This document shows positions 36,961 to 46,961 of a DNA stretch of 64,000 bases, one piece after another (within the stretch, counting starts at the first letter, position 1; every line of letters starts with the position of its first letter). Made by a program: the position numbers and the translations under genes. A model generated the notes under the pieces. That model worked only from the letters and a program-made list of their open reading frames with translations, did no database searches and was not told the origin of the DNA. The stretch is from positions 52,947,156 through 53,011,155 of the forward strand of contig NC_062224.1 in the NCBI RefSeq assembly GCF_902686445.1. Direction: 5' to 3'. Source of the DNA: Sciurus carolinensis. Lineage: Eukaryota; Chordata; Mammalia; Rodentia; Sciuridae.

Positions 36961-37100
36961 GCCCGGTAACAGAGAAAGATTAATAGGCTTTAAGCCCGGT
37001 AACAGAGAAAGATTAATAGGCTTTAAGCCCGGTAACAGAGAGAGGTTAATAGGCTGAAAGCCCGGTAAAAGTTCACAGAAGGCAGACTCGTTGCCCGGTA
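36961..37100 (+). repeat. Five-copy 33-base tandem repeat
   Basis: gcccggta occurs at 36961, 36994, 37027, 37060 and 37093, exactly 33 bases apart. The unit is gcccggtaacagagaaagat followed by taataggctttaa; the last two copies are diverged outside the core. Confidence 0.95.
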
Positions 37101-37224
37101 AAATTAGTTAGTTTCCATTTATGAAGGGGTACCAAATTGTGTGTGTGGTGTGTGTACTTTTCGTGTTGTTTGTGTGGTTCATCTGGGTGATTGGGTTAGC
37201 TCTTAGCAGTGTTAGAATTTGACC

Positions 37225-37439
37225 ATGGGAACAAAACTCTCCAAAACTAGGATGCAGCAGCCTCTTAGGGAGTTGCTAAAAAGTCATGGAATGCCACTAA
37301 AAGCAAAAAAAAAACAGCTCGAACGTTCCTTGATACCATAGAGAAGGTCTCTCCATGGTTTTTAAATGAGGGGCTGTTAATTATTCCACAGTGGGAACAT
37401 AATATAGTAGCCATAGTCCCCACAAATATTGGGAGATAA
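37225..37439 (+). pseudogene. gag: Broken gag matrix (MA) start, betaretrovirus-like
   Basis: From ATG at 37225 the frame gives MGTKLSKTRMQQPLRELLKS, with a Gly at position 2 as in myristoylated matrix proteins, and stops at 37339. From about 37326 a second phase continues the similarity with KVSPWFLNEG and ends in TAA at 37437. The 'PWF..EG' segment followed by a Trp is characteristic of the matrix of mouse mammary tumour virus-like betaretroviruses. One indel near 37322-37330 therefore breaks the gene, and no capsid or nucleocapsid follows in frame. Confidence 0.75.
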
Positions 37440-40400
37440 TTGTTTCATGATTTTCTACATTCAAACCTAACCTGATTTCTCAACCAGGAAAAAAAAGGGT
37501 TAAAAAGTCCTGGGTGATCCTCCCTCCCCCCTGCCTGGCCTTGTCAAAGCCTGCAATGGAATGTAAATTACAGCAGTCTCAGCGGGAAGGAGGAGGGGTA
37601 ACCTGAAGAAAAGAAAAAAAAGGTGTCCGTTTTAAACTTAACTAACTTATTTTCTAGGATTCTTCGTTTGTTTTGTTTTGTTTTTCTTTAATGTTGTATT
37701 TTTGAGCTCATAATCTTGATCCTGCATACCTAGGTTAATTATTTTTTTCTTTTTGATCAGTTCTATTTTTTATTCAACTGAAGTTTTTAAACATCTGTTT
37801 CATTGCAATGAACATTTACCTATAAAGTTACAAGGCCTTTGATTTTGTGTTATGTGTTATGTTGTGCTGTCTAATGTCATGTTTTGTCAAAACTGAGTGC
37901 TCTTAAAATTAAAATTTAAAAATGGATCCAAATACTTTTATTCACGTGATTTAAAAAGGTTCAATTTAAATTGGGTAAACTAATAAAAGTAAAATATCTT
38001 TAAAAATAACTTGCAAGTCTCCAGGTGGTCAAACTAATGAAATGTTAACGTTAAACAATGTCTAATATCAATTGCTTCTAGGACTTTTCTTCAGCAGGAA
38101 AGAGGCAACGGATCCTGTTCAGGACACTTGTCTGATATCTTGGTTTTTATAAAATAAATAAATTGGAGTTAACATGTATGGGATTACTCAAATGTGTTTG
38201 TAGAGACGTCTGGTTAATTTACAAAGTTAAAATGCTAATTGTTAAATAACATCAAGTACTTTTAACTCCTTAAATTACATGGGGTAACATACTTAAACAT
38301 TACTGGTGTTTTTATAGGTTGGTAAATAAAAAGGGTTTAAACTTGCTTTGTGTCATCACTAAACTAAAAACAAGGTTATTAGAAGTTATGTCCTAACAAG
38401 TGGAATTCTATATATAAAGGGTCCCAAAAGTTTCACCTGTGTTTCAATTAAGAGTACTATAAACAACAAAATATTTAATCTTATTAAAATAGAGTGATTT
38501 ATCTAAATTCAAAAATTTCATAAGAGTTGTTTCAGAATGTGAACAAAAAGGGGTCAACAGATAGGAAAGAGAAAATAAAAGGTTCTGGGTTTAAAATGTA
38601 TTTAATAAAAAGGAAAAGGAAATGTTTCTGGGTAAGAAAGTCTGTGTGTAAGTAAAGGGCAAGTTTCAACAAGTCTGTGTATAACTAAGTTGGCTGTATG
38701 TATGTAAAACAGCTAAAGCTATTTAAGGTTTTTCCTAAGGTGAAATACTAATGTTCTAATATAAGCCAAAGTTTAATCTATATGGTAAAATGACATGGTA
38801 AAATGGCAAGGATTTCTTAGAAACACTAATTTACTCTTAACTTTGTGTCTCTTAAGTTTTATTCTTTAGAACAAAGTGTCAAGGTAATTGTGAAATCGTT
38901 TCTAGTTGTATATTAAATGTGTTCATATTTTTCAGGTATACAAGTTTTAAAGCAGGAAATTTATCGAGCTGCTATTCTCCAGATAAACTTGTCTGTAATG
39001 GTAATTTTAAGCTTATAAAGAGTAAATTTCATTGGGGATTAATTTCTATCATTTAGTGTTCTATTAGAGGACCTGTTATCAATAGGGTATATGTAAAATT
39101 GGTTATATTTTACACTGAGATAAAAAATTTCAAATGTAAATGTATTTCTAAACATTAGAGCCTGACTTGTTTAAAGGTTAATTTTGTGAAACATGAAAAT
39201 ATTTTGCCACTTTGACACACAAAAGGAAAGTTAAAAGCTCTCTCAGCCTTTCTTTGATTCATGTTTTAGATACAATGTTAAATTGTGTTAATTATAAAGT
39301 TTGTATAGACTCAGGAAACAGTATATGTAAACTACTTAATGATATTTAAGGAAGAAGCAAAGATCAACATCAGAATTAGAACACTTAAGATCTATAAAGA
39401 GTCACGCCTTACCTGAGATAAGTCTCTGCCTCCCACCTTACTGCATGTTAGAGTGACTCCAAAATAAGTCAGACTTCAGCTTATTTAAAGTTATAATCAA
39501 AAGATTGGTTTTTGTTGTAAAATTACTATGATCTCAAATAGGGAATATAATGTGGTTCTCAGTCAAAATTCAAGATAGCTATTATACAAGCAGAATATAT
39601 TTTTACTCTTGCTAATTTCATTTTGTAAAACTGTTACCTGTTAATGTTTTGCAGAAGTAGCTGCTTCGAGAACACGCAACCTAGGTAACTTATGATAATA
39701 AGCCATCACCTATAGAACAGATAGTGGTAACTTCCAGAACTAATGCAGACTCCAGTTAGATAAAAGGGTAAATAACTGTAAAGTTATGAACATTAAAGTT
39801 AAAGCCCAGTACTCTCACTTTATGACTGGTGAAACTGGCTTGCTGGATGATTAGGATCAAACTTAGAGATTGGAATTAAATACAGAAGGCAAGATAGGCC
39901 AGTATTTGGATCTTTTGCCCTCAGTCAGCCTGAACCCAGGGAATAAGAGGACTTCTCTAAGGAGTGCTGCAACTCTGGGTCACACAACCTCCTGATCAAG
40001 GAGATTGTTGAGACTAGAGGATGAAAAATCACTCAGTGCAACTGCTGCAGAGGAGGGTCATGAAAAAAGGGAGACATCCCTTAATGCTTCCTAAGGAAGT
40101 CACCTCATCAAGGAGACCCTGCCTAACCAATGGTACTGGAGGAGCTAAGAAGCTGCTCTTCAGTTCTCTACAAGTGGCCCCTGTGGGAACTCAGCTGACT
40201 CTTTAACAAGACAGGAACCAGGTCAATTTGACCAGCTTGATCCTAGACACCCAGCAAAACAGTGAAAACCAAAATATAGCCATTCTTGGGCATTTAAGAG
40301 AAATAATAATTAAATGTAACTTAAGATGTACACTTATGTTAGTCCACTAGAATAAAGACTGGAAGCTACATATGAAAGAAAGATTCTTCAGCAAATGTGC

Positions 40401-41640
40401 CTGATAACTATCAAGAGAAACTGCCAGAGTCAGAAGTTTTTAGTCAGTTTAAGGCCTGCAGATCTTCCTAAGCTACACAGGTAGACTTAATCTATGTTTG
40501 CTCGTATGATTACCTAGCCCTAAGTAGCAGAAGTATAGAGCTCTCTACTAAACACAGGTTATACCAATAAAGGGATATTTTACACAATCAGATGACTTAA
40601 GTAGCTTAACTATATTTTTTGGGATATCTATGACATTAAGAGTTAAATGTTGTGTTTACATTCCTGATAACCTGGACTATGTTAAAGTTCCCAAATAAAG
40701 GCCTTGTCCTTTCCAGCCTTTGCTAGGTCTAGTTATGGGAACAATTTCTCAGTTCTTCCACCTCCTGGTGAAAGATTGACTTCTGTCATTTTCATGATAC
40801 TCAGTGGCATGTTCCAGATGCTGCAACATTTACTTTGTACTAATTTCATTTCAGTACTCATGTCTTTTTGTTCTTCTATCATAGAAGCACCCACCCCCAG
40901 ATGACTTTACAACCTGCTCCTCCCCAACCAGACTTCTACCTCGGACCCCTCGATTGACCCGATTTTTAAAAAAGGAACTCCAAACTGCTTGCCCCTCACT
41001 GCCCCCTTTCAGCTTCGAAGCAGCCAGAACGACCGACGCCCCCTTTTCCTTAAAGCAGTTGGGAGTTCCTATAGCTAAAGCGGGGAATGAAGCCAGAATT
41101 AAGGACAGGTAGTTAGTGTAGAAATAGGGAATCGGGTCAATTCGAGGAAATGAAGCCATGAAGCCATCTGCCTTTGCAAATGTCAAGGATCTCCGGAGCC
41201 CATTGATTACCAAATTTACCTGCCTTTATCAAGGACTGCAAGCAAGGAGATGCTAATTAATGCCCCCTGGGCCTTACCTGCCTGAATCACCTTGGCCTTC
41301 CCCCTGCCCATGGTTTCTCACTTAATGCAAAACCAGGCCTAGTCACGAAGGCAGGAAGGAGAGTAAGGTAAGGGGGGAGAGAACTGAAGAACAAAGGAAA
41401 CTTTGACCTATAGGGGATGTAGGGTGCGCTCACTTCTCGGGACTTTTGAAATATCAGCCATGGCCCCTTTCTCCCTGCCGGGAGAAGTCTGTATTATTCC
41501 CTTTAAACAATCCAAACTATGGTCCTTACTCAACAGTACCAAATGATTAAGCAAACTGATAACCGAGGCAGGATGGACAAATGGATATAAGATTCTATCC
41601 ATGATAAACAAAAAGGGGGAATAGAGGAGACCTTCAGGTC
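37440..41640 (+). other. Long non-coding interior of provirus A
   Basis: About 4.2 kb, AT-rich to 39.6 kb then more balanced. No reverse transcriptase, integrase or protease motif was found in any frame. 37610-40775 is shared, inverted and diverged, with 43404-45230. At 40020-40206 a 61-codon frame lies in a segment that may descend from a class I gag nucleocapsid (a Cys-rich then HxxxxR-like stretch near 40045-40075); this is weak. 40851-41213 has a 120-codon minus-strand frame without recognisable similarity. Confidence 0.75.
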
Positions 41641-41778
41641 CCCTAAAGATAAACTTTCTCTTTGTCTCTTTGTTTGGGGTTTTTTAACTCTGGGTAATAA
41701 GGGTAACCCAGTGCTTTACTGGAGCTGCGGCTCAGTTTGTGTGTTTCCACGGAATAAACTAACTTACAACCTCTTTTT

Positions 41779-41877
41779 AGTCTCTTAGGAGGAACAGTTC
41801 AACTATGTAACAAAACAACTGCTTCTCTCAATTGTACTTCAGATTTGTGCTATCTCTCAATGTTAAAATGCTTCTAG
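41779..41877 (+). pseudogene. env: Remnant of Env surface subunit C-terminus
   Basis: A short phase with two N-glycosylation sequons (NKT, NCT) and four Cys, ending in TAG at 41875, directly before and overlapping the transmembrane frame. The position and the Cys/Asn pattern fit the end of a surface subunit. It is out of phase with the frame that follows, so the gene is broken here. Confidence 0.5.
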
Positions 41878-42592
41878 GTTCCTGCTGGCAGACTTAATGT
41901 GTGTTCCTACCTTCCTACCAGTCCCAGTTTCTGTTACAGATGATGAATTGCCAGTATTGCTTTCCAGATATAAGAGGGACTTTGGAATCACCACGGCAGT
42001 CATTACCGCCATAGTTGCATCAGCGGCAGCAGCCACTGCAGCAGCTGTAGCCTTAAATGCGTCAGTACAGTCTGCAGCTACACTCAATAATGTGGTTCAA
42101 CAGACTGCTACTGCTTTATCCACTCAGCAAGCAGTGGATCAACACCTAAAAGCAGGGATTCTTCTTGTAAACCAGCGAGTGGACTTTCTTCAAGAACAAA
42201 TGGACATTTTACAGGAACTGTTAAACGTGGGATGTATTTATCATCTGACGGGACTGTGCGTTACACCTGTAGCTTACCATAACTTCAGCTATGCAGCAAA
42301 CTTGTCTAGAATCTTATCTGTTCAGCTTCGTACCAACTGGTCTTATGAATTTGATAATCTTACTGCTATTCTTAGATCTCAAATTGTTAGCCTTAACGCT
42401 ACTAGAGTCGATATAGCGCCAATGTCTGAAGTGCAAAGTTGGTTATCCTCTTCTTTCAGTTTTGTAAAGCAATGGGCAGGAATGGGAGCATTGTGTATGC
42501 TAATATTATTGCAATTGTCTTCCTCACACACTTTATCATGCGTATACGCCAAGTTCATGCCAGAGATCGCATCATTTTCCATCAAGCCATGA
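41867..42592 (+). pseudogene. env: Env transmembrane subunit, betaretrovirus type, frameshifted at the membrane anchor
   Basis: The phase is open from 41867; the first ATG (41897) gives 231 residues. Seen in it: a furin-type site RYKR (residues 24-27); an Ala/Ile/Val-rich fusion-peptide-like segment (28-55); a heptad-like helix (56-110); a CX7C loop (Cys113 and Cys121) followed by VTP; sequons in the next helix; and a hydrophobic segment at 195-207. CX7C followed by VTP is the mammary tumour virus/HERV-K style, not the CX6CC of gamma and type D envelopes. After the hydrophobic start the frame ends abnormally, and the likely rest of the anchor and tail lie in another phase at 42439-42648. Confidence 0.85.
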
Positions 42593-42648
42593 TGGCCTTA
42601 GAGGCTGGCAGCTCTCCTCAAGTCTGGCTGAGCATGCTGGATCGGTAG
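42439..42648 (+). pseudogene. env: Env membrane anchor and cytoplasmic tail in a second phase
   Basis: This phase carries a hydrophobic stretch (NIIAIVFLTHFIM) followed by a basic then amphipathic tail (RIRQVHARDRIIFHQAMMAL) and a stop at 42646. It overlaps the end of the frame above. A single indel around 42490-42520 would explain the phase change. The surrounding sequence is otherwise little damaged. Confidence 0.65.
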
Positions 42649-42653
42649 TCAAT

Positions 42654-42780
42654 AATGGGTAAGGAAGGAGGTAACCTCGTACCGACCTAAGACAGGAGCT
42701 GTAGCATGCTCTGCAGTTATCCGATGACGGGTAAGGACGATGGTTGACCACTCCGCCTAAGACAGGCACGGTCCCGAGCC
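42654..42780 (+). repeat. Two-copy repeat downstream of env
   Basis: 'gggtaaggaaggaggt ... cctaagacaggagc' at about 42657 recurs as 'gggtaaggacgatggt ... cctaagacaggcac' at about 42729. It lies between env and the polypurine tract and encodes nothing; role unknown. Confidence 0.7.
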
Positions 42781-42798
42781 AGCATTCTTTTAATAAAT

Positions 42799-42812
42799 AA
42801 AAAAGGGGGAGC
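42799..42812 (+). promoter_or_regulatory. Polypurine tract of provirus A
   Basis: A-rich then GGGGGAG immediately before the 3' LTR start at 42813, the expected priming site for plus-strand DNA. Confidence 0.85.
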
Positions 42813-43093
42813 TGTCGGGGTACCGCGGACCCCAGCCCTATGGTGCGGCCAAGATGGCACCTGGCAATGTGCCAAGGAAGTGCTGAGAGCAAAACCAGGT
42901 ACCTCCAGCAGACTAATTCTCTGTGCAACAAGTGGCGTTATTTGAGGAAGTTAATGTGATTGGCCATGGGTCCTCGTGGACACTGCATGCTTGCTATATG
43001 CACACTATTATGCTCCATTACTGTCCATGCTTTCCCCTCGTGATCTATAAGCTGATTGGTTGTTGTATGTAATGTAAGGCGCTTGCAAGAGTG
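42813..43093 (+). repeat. 3' LTR of provirus A, cut by the gap
   Basis: Collinear with 36010-36290 with four substitutions and no indels. The remaining 88 or so bases (poly-A signal and end) fall in the N run. Confidence 0.97.
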
Positions 43094-43193
43094 NNNNNNN
43101 NNNNNNNNNNNNNNNNNNNNNNNNNNNNNNNNNNNNNNNNNNNNNNNNNNNNNNNNNNNNNNNNNNNNNNNNNNNNNNNNNNNNNNNNNNNNN
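43094..43193. other. Assembly gap of exactly 100 N
   Basis: A round 100-base N run normally marks a gap of unknown size. It falls between two inverted related proviruses, a structure that short reads cannot cross. Confidence 0.98.
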
Positions 43194-45430
43194 AAAAAAT
43201 AAAATTTTTTGGGTACATGGATGAAGGTCAGTCTTCTGCAATTACTTCCTGCTGGGGTGTGGACGTAGAGCTGGTATCATTGTGACAGGGAGAACTGGAG
43301 ACTTGATAGTTTCTCTGGAGGCACATCTGCAGCCAGGCTCCAATTTTTGTGAGATCCTGATATTTCTGCAATACAAGTTGATTAATTGACATGGAAGTAA
43401 AAGACAGGGGGTGGAAGAACTGAGAAGTTGTTCCCATAACAAGGCCTAGCAAAGGCTGGAGTGAATAGGCCTTCATTTGGGAGTTTCAACATTGTCTAGG
43501 TCATCAGGAATGTGAACACATTTAGTACTAGCAAACATAGATTAAGCCTATTTGTGTCTGTAGGCCTTAAACTGACTAGAAACAGAAATTCTGACTCTAG
43601 CAGTTTCTCTTGATAGTTACTATTATTTTTTAAATGCCCAAGAATGGCTATACTTTGGTTGTAACTGATTTGCTAGGTGTTTAAGATCAAACTGGTCAAA
43701 GTGACCTGTTCCTGTCTGTTAAAGAGTCAGCTAAGTTTCCACAGGGGTCACTCATAGAGAACTTAAGAGCAGTTTCTTAGCTCCATTAGTGCAATTGGTT
43801 AGGCAGGGTCTTTTCGATGACGTGACTTTCCTTGAAAGCGCCAGGGATGTCTCCCTTTTCCATGACCCTCCTCTGCAGCAGATGCACTGAGTCGCTTTTT
43901 CTCTAGCAGTCTCATCAATCTCCTTGCTCAGGAGGTTGTGTGGCCCAGAGTTGCAAAGCTTTTGGAGAAGTCCTCTTGTTTCCTGGGTTCAGGCTGACTT
44001 TGAGGGCAAGACCCAAATATGGAGTTTTTCTTGGCCTCTGTATTTAATTTCTATCTTTAAGTTTGATCTTAACCATCAAGCAAGTCAGTCTCACCAGTCA
44101 TAAAGTAAGAGTACTGGGCTTTAGCTTTAATGTCTATAACTTTACAGTTATTTACCCCCTTTTATTTAATTGGGTTTACATTATCTGTTCTATAGATGAT
44201 GGCTTACTATTCCAAGTTAATTTACAGTGTTCACTCTTGAAGCAGTACTTCTGAAAAATATTGATCAGGCAACAATTAGAGTTTACCAGGAAAACACAAA
44301 ATAGAATTACCAACAGTAAAACATTCAGTTTGTGCAATAGCTATCTTGAATTTTGGCTGAGTCCCATTTTTGCTACTGTATATTACACTCTTTCTTAAAT
44401 GTCATTTTACATGTACCCTATTGATGACAGGTTCTTATAACAGAATATTAAATGATAGGGTTACCATTACAGACAAGTTTAATTTGGAGAACAGCAGCTT
44501 GATAAATTTTCTGCTTTAAAGGTTTGCATACCTGGAAAATATGAACACATTTAATATACAAAGAATAACGTTTTTAAGTATGTTACTCCATGGAATAACC
44601 TTATAAATTAATTAGATGTCTGTAACAAACACATTTGAGTAATCCCATACATGTTGACTCCAATTCACTCATCTTATTGTTGAAAAACCAAGATATTAGA
44701 CAAGTGTACCAATAGTATTTGCTGTCTCTTTTCTGTTGAAGAAAATTCCTAGAAAATTGATGTTAGAGATTTTATAAACATTAATATTTTATTAGTTTGA
44801 CCACTTAGAGAATTGTGAGTTAATTTTAAGGACATTTTACATTTATTAGTATACCCAATTTAAATTGAACCTCATTAAATCACGTGAATTAAAAATATTT
44901 GGATCCATTTTTAAAAATTTAATTTTTATGCTTATATTTAACACAAAAGTAAAGGCCTTGTAATATTTATCTCCATTGCAATGTAGCAGATGTTCAAAAA
45001 TAACTCAAGTTGGATAAAACGAACTGATCAAAAATCATTAACCTAGGTCTGTAGGATCAAAATTGTGAGCTTAAAAATACAGCACTTAAAAAAAATAAAG
45101 TCCTGGAAGAAAAATGATAATGGTTATTAATTAAAGCATGAGAAAATAAGAAGGAGAGAAAAGTTGAAAGGGAGAAAAGTATTCTGAGTTGTAGCCCAGG
45201 AGAAATTTAAAATGGACACTTTTTTTCCTTGGGTTTGAAACTGGTCTCCTACTGAGCCTTTCTTCATTTACATTTCAATGTAACTCTTGACTGAGATCTG
45301 AATCTGAAAGGGGCTAATATGTTCTAGCAGAGACTTGATGCTTAGGACATTTTAATTTCTTGAATCTGTAGGGAGAGCTAAGATAAGAAAGAAAAGATTT
45401 GAAAATAAGGAATTAGCCAAGAGAATGTGT

Positions 45431-45952
45431 TCAGGTTTTACTCCCTCCATGGCAGCCTCCTCCAGTAAAGGAGCTAGAATGTGTGTACGAGACCACATGG
45501 CTGGGGAACTTGGAGGGCTGAATGGAGGAGTGGAAGGAGAAACAGAATGAGGTGAACTCGGAAGGGAAAGAAGGGTTAAGAGGTGGGGGAGAAGCCAAGA
45601 GAGGTTTAGCAAGAAAGAAAGGAAAAACAAAAAGGGGAAAAGTTCCTTTCCATTCACCAGGTTGCCCATATATGTACTTAATTATAACTAGCATAATTAG
45701 GCATAAAATTTTATTTAGTATAAAGCTAGAATTTAGGGTGTCATGAATAGACCATTCTGATTTACTATCTAAAGGACAATTTAGGTCTGATTCAGGGAAT
45801 AGGTGAAGGGGTTTGAGATGGTTTAATAAGCATCTCAGGGGCGAGTTTGCTGGGTTGGATGTTTTGAATTTCATGGTAAGCTGAGACCCACCTGGGTAGT
45901 GGATTTGGCATCCCAGAATCCACAGTACCAGGCAACGAGAGGTTAAAAACAA
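45431..45952 (-). pseudogene. gag: Possible class I (gammaretrovirus-like) gag matrix remnant
   Basis: A 173-residue frame on the minus strand. SPLRCLLNHLKPLHLFPESD, then a segment of about 40 residues, then GEWKGTFPLF resembles in order the matrix of class I ERVs ('PL.C.L.NL', 'W...G.L', 'GKW.E.PY'). The Pro/Ser-rich remainder would fit the stretch after matrix. It lies at the right distance from the primer site for gag. The similarity is short and from memory of the family pattern, so tentative. Confidence 0.35.
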
Positions 45953-46543
45953 TGATTAGGTCGTCACCCGAAATCACTGTTTAACTGGGCAAAAAGCTGA
46001 GAGAGAGTTTGAAGACCTGGCCAGGGTTTCGGGAGGGAGCCGCGAGAGGAGGGGGAGAAAAGCCGCAGAGCAGCGAGAGGGACTAGCAGCGGCAGAAGTG
46101 AGTAAACTTCAAACCCTGAGAAAGAATCACAGCACCATAAAATTCAGACATCCACCCAACAACTAAGACCAATTATGAGGACCAAGGAGGTACCCCCACA
46201 CCTCGGCAGTTGAGTGGCAGGAGCCATGAGGGGTGAAGCCGCAGGGCGGCGAGAGATGAAGCCGCTGGGTGGGCAGCGAAAGGCTGCGAGCCGGCGGAAG
46301 GAGCTGGGGATTGGCCGCTTTATAATAAGGAGGGGGCTGCAGCGGACTGCAGGTGGAGGTGAGGGTAGCCCAGATGTGTTTAAATGGTCAGGGGCCTGCC
46401 TAAGGGGAACTCACCAATTTTGGAGTCCAGTGTTGTATGCAGAAAACTGGGCATCCAGGTAAATGGAAGGTGAGCCTGAATCTGCGGGCGCAGGAGAAAT
46501 CTGATGGGGTTCCGCTTGCTTAGTTAGCGGAAAAAAACACCCA

Positions 46544-46563
46544 TCCCGGGTCTTTCGGCACCA
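46544..46563 (-). promoter_or_regulatory. Primer-binding site of provirus B, tRNA-Phe type
   Basis: On the minus strand this reads tggtgccgaaagacccggga, a tRNA-Phe complement with two extra bases (ga) in the middle. It sits two bases from the LTR end (aaca). Confidence 0.85.
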
Positions 46564-46565
46564 GA

Positions 46566-46961
46566 TGTTAGTTAGATGTAAAGGGAGGCAGTTTTGGTTC
46601 GTCGATAACTCCCAGAAAAGACGCTCCGCAGATACAGGTCTCACACGAGGAACTTTTATTCAAGCAGACAAAACATGTCCGCTCGGGGGAAAGGGGAAAG
46701 GGAAAGAGAGGAAGAAGATGGCTAATGGTTCTTTGTATTGGAATTTCGCGGGCTGGGAGGAACCAATCACGGAGGAGAATTATTACAGACTGACTGATGG
46801 ACCAATGACATATTGGAACGTAATGTAGGGGGGGGGCAGGAAGGTTACAGCGATGTAAGCCGGAAATTCCTGTAACGGGAGAGGTGGGCTTAACACAGAT
46901 TGACAGGTGATGACAGGTGATGCCTGTAGCGGGAGAGGAAAAGGTGGCTTTATACCTAACA
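46566..46961 (-). repeat. 5' LTR of provirus B
   Basis: 396 bases, starting TGTTAGG and ending TAACA on the minus strand, with AATAAA (complement at 46655-46660) about 90 bases from the end and CCAAT-type boxes upstream. A tandem cctgtcatcacctgtcat is near its start. Confidence 0.88.

Larger units (their letters stand above)
36708..37265 (+). repeat. Imperfect 420-base duplication spanning the matrix start
   Basis: ggtaccaaa at 36708 recurs at 37128. After each come a GT-rich run, then 'gagctcttagtgctgtaaga' or 'tagctcttagcagtgttaga', and then the matrix start. In the first copy the start codon is ATA (aatcatagga, near 36815); in the second it is ATG (37225). Confidence 0.8.
36010..43093 (+). 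mobile_element. Endogenous retrovirus A: young, non-autonomous, betaretrovirus-like ends
   Basis: About 7.1 kb visible: 5' LTR, primer-binding site, repeat-rich leader, broken matrix start, a long interior without pol, Env remnants, polypurine tract and 3' LTR cut by the gap. The LTRs align over 281 bases without indels and differ at four positions (36014/42817, 36056/42859, 36280/43083, 36289/43092), two of them CpG changes. Between 37440 and 40020 there is no frame of 60 codons on either strand, and I found no protease, reverse transcriptase or integrase motif anywhere. It therefore could not have made its own enzymes. The closest known layouts are mouse ETn and VL30 (established knowledge, used as analogy). 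Confidence 0.93.
43194..46961 (-). mobile_element. Endogenous retrovirus B: older, minus strand, shares interior with A
   Basis: Minus-strand order: LTR 46566-46961, primer-binding site 46544-46563, leader with CpG-rich parts, a possible gag start (45431-45952), then the shared interior 45230-43404, then the gap. Matching blocks to provirus A include 44861-44900 with 37940-37975, 43860-44000 with 39920-40060, and 43404-43475 with 40700-40775. Relative to A it lacks parts equivalent to about 38240-38880 and 39120-39540. The LTR is unlike that of A by eye. Its other LTR is not seen. Confidence 0.88.

Noticed and set aside
36961..37100. CRISPR-like array (five repeats with regular spacing)
   Set aside because: The 33-base period is repeat unit plus repeat unit with no variable spacers, inside a mammalian retroviral leader.
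40851..41213. 120-codon minus-strand frame in provirus A
   Set aside because: Antisense to the retroviral interior, with no match I can recognise; antisense retroviral genes are too rare to assume.
41606..41622. Second polypurine tract (aaaaagggggaa) suggesting an internal LTR boundary
   Set aside because: No TG-starting LTR follows it; similarity to the true tract at 42799 is probably chance or an old central tract.
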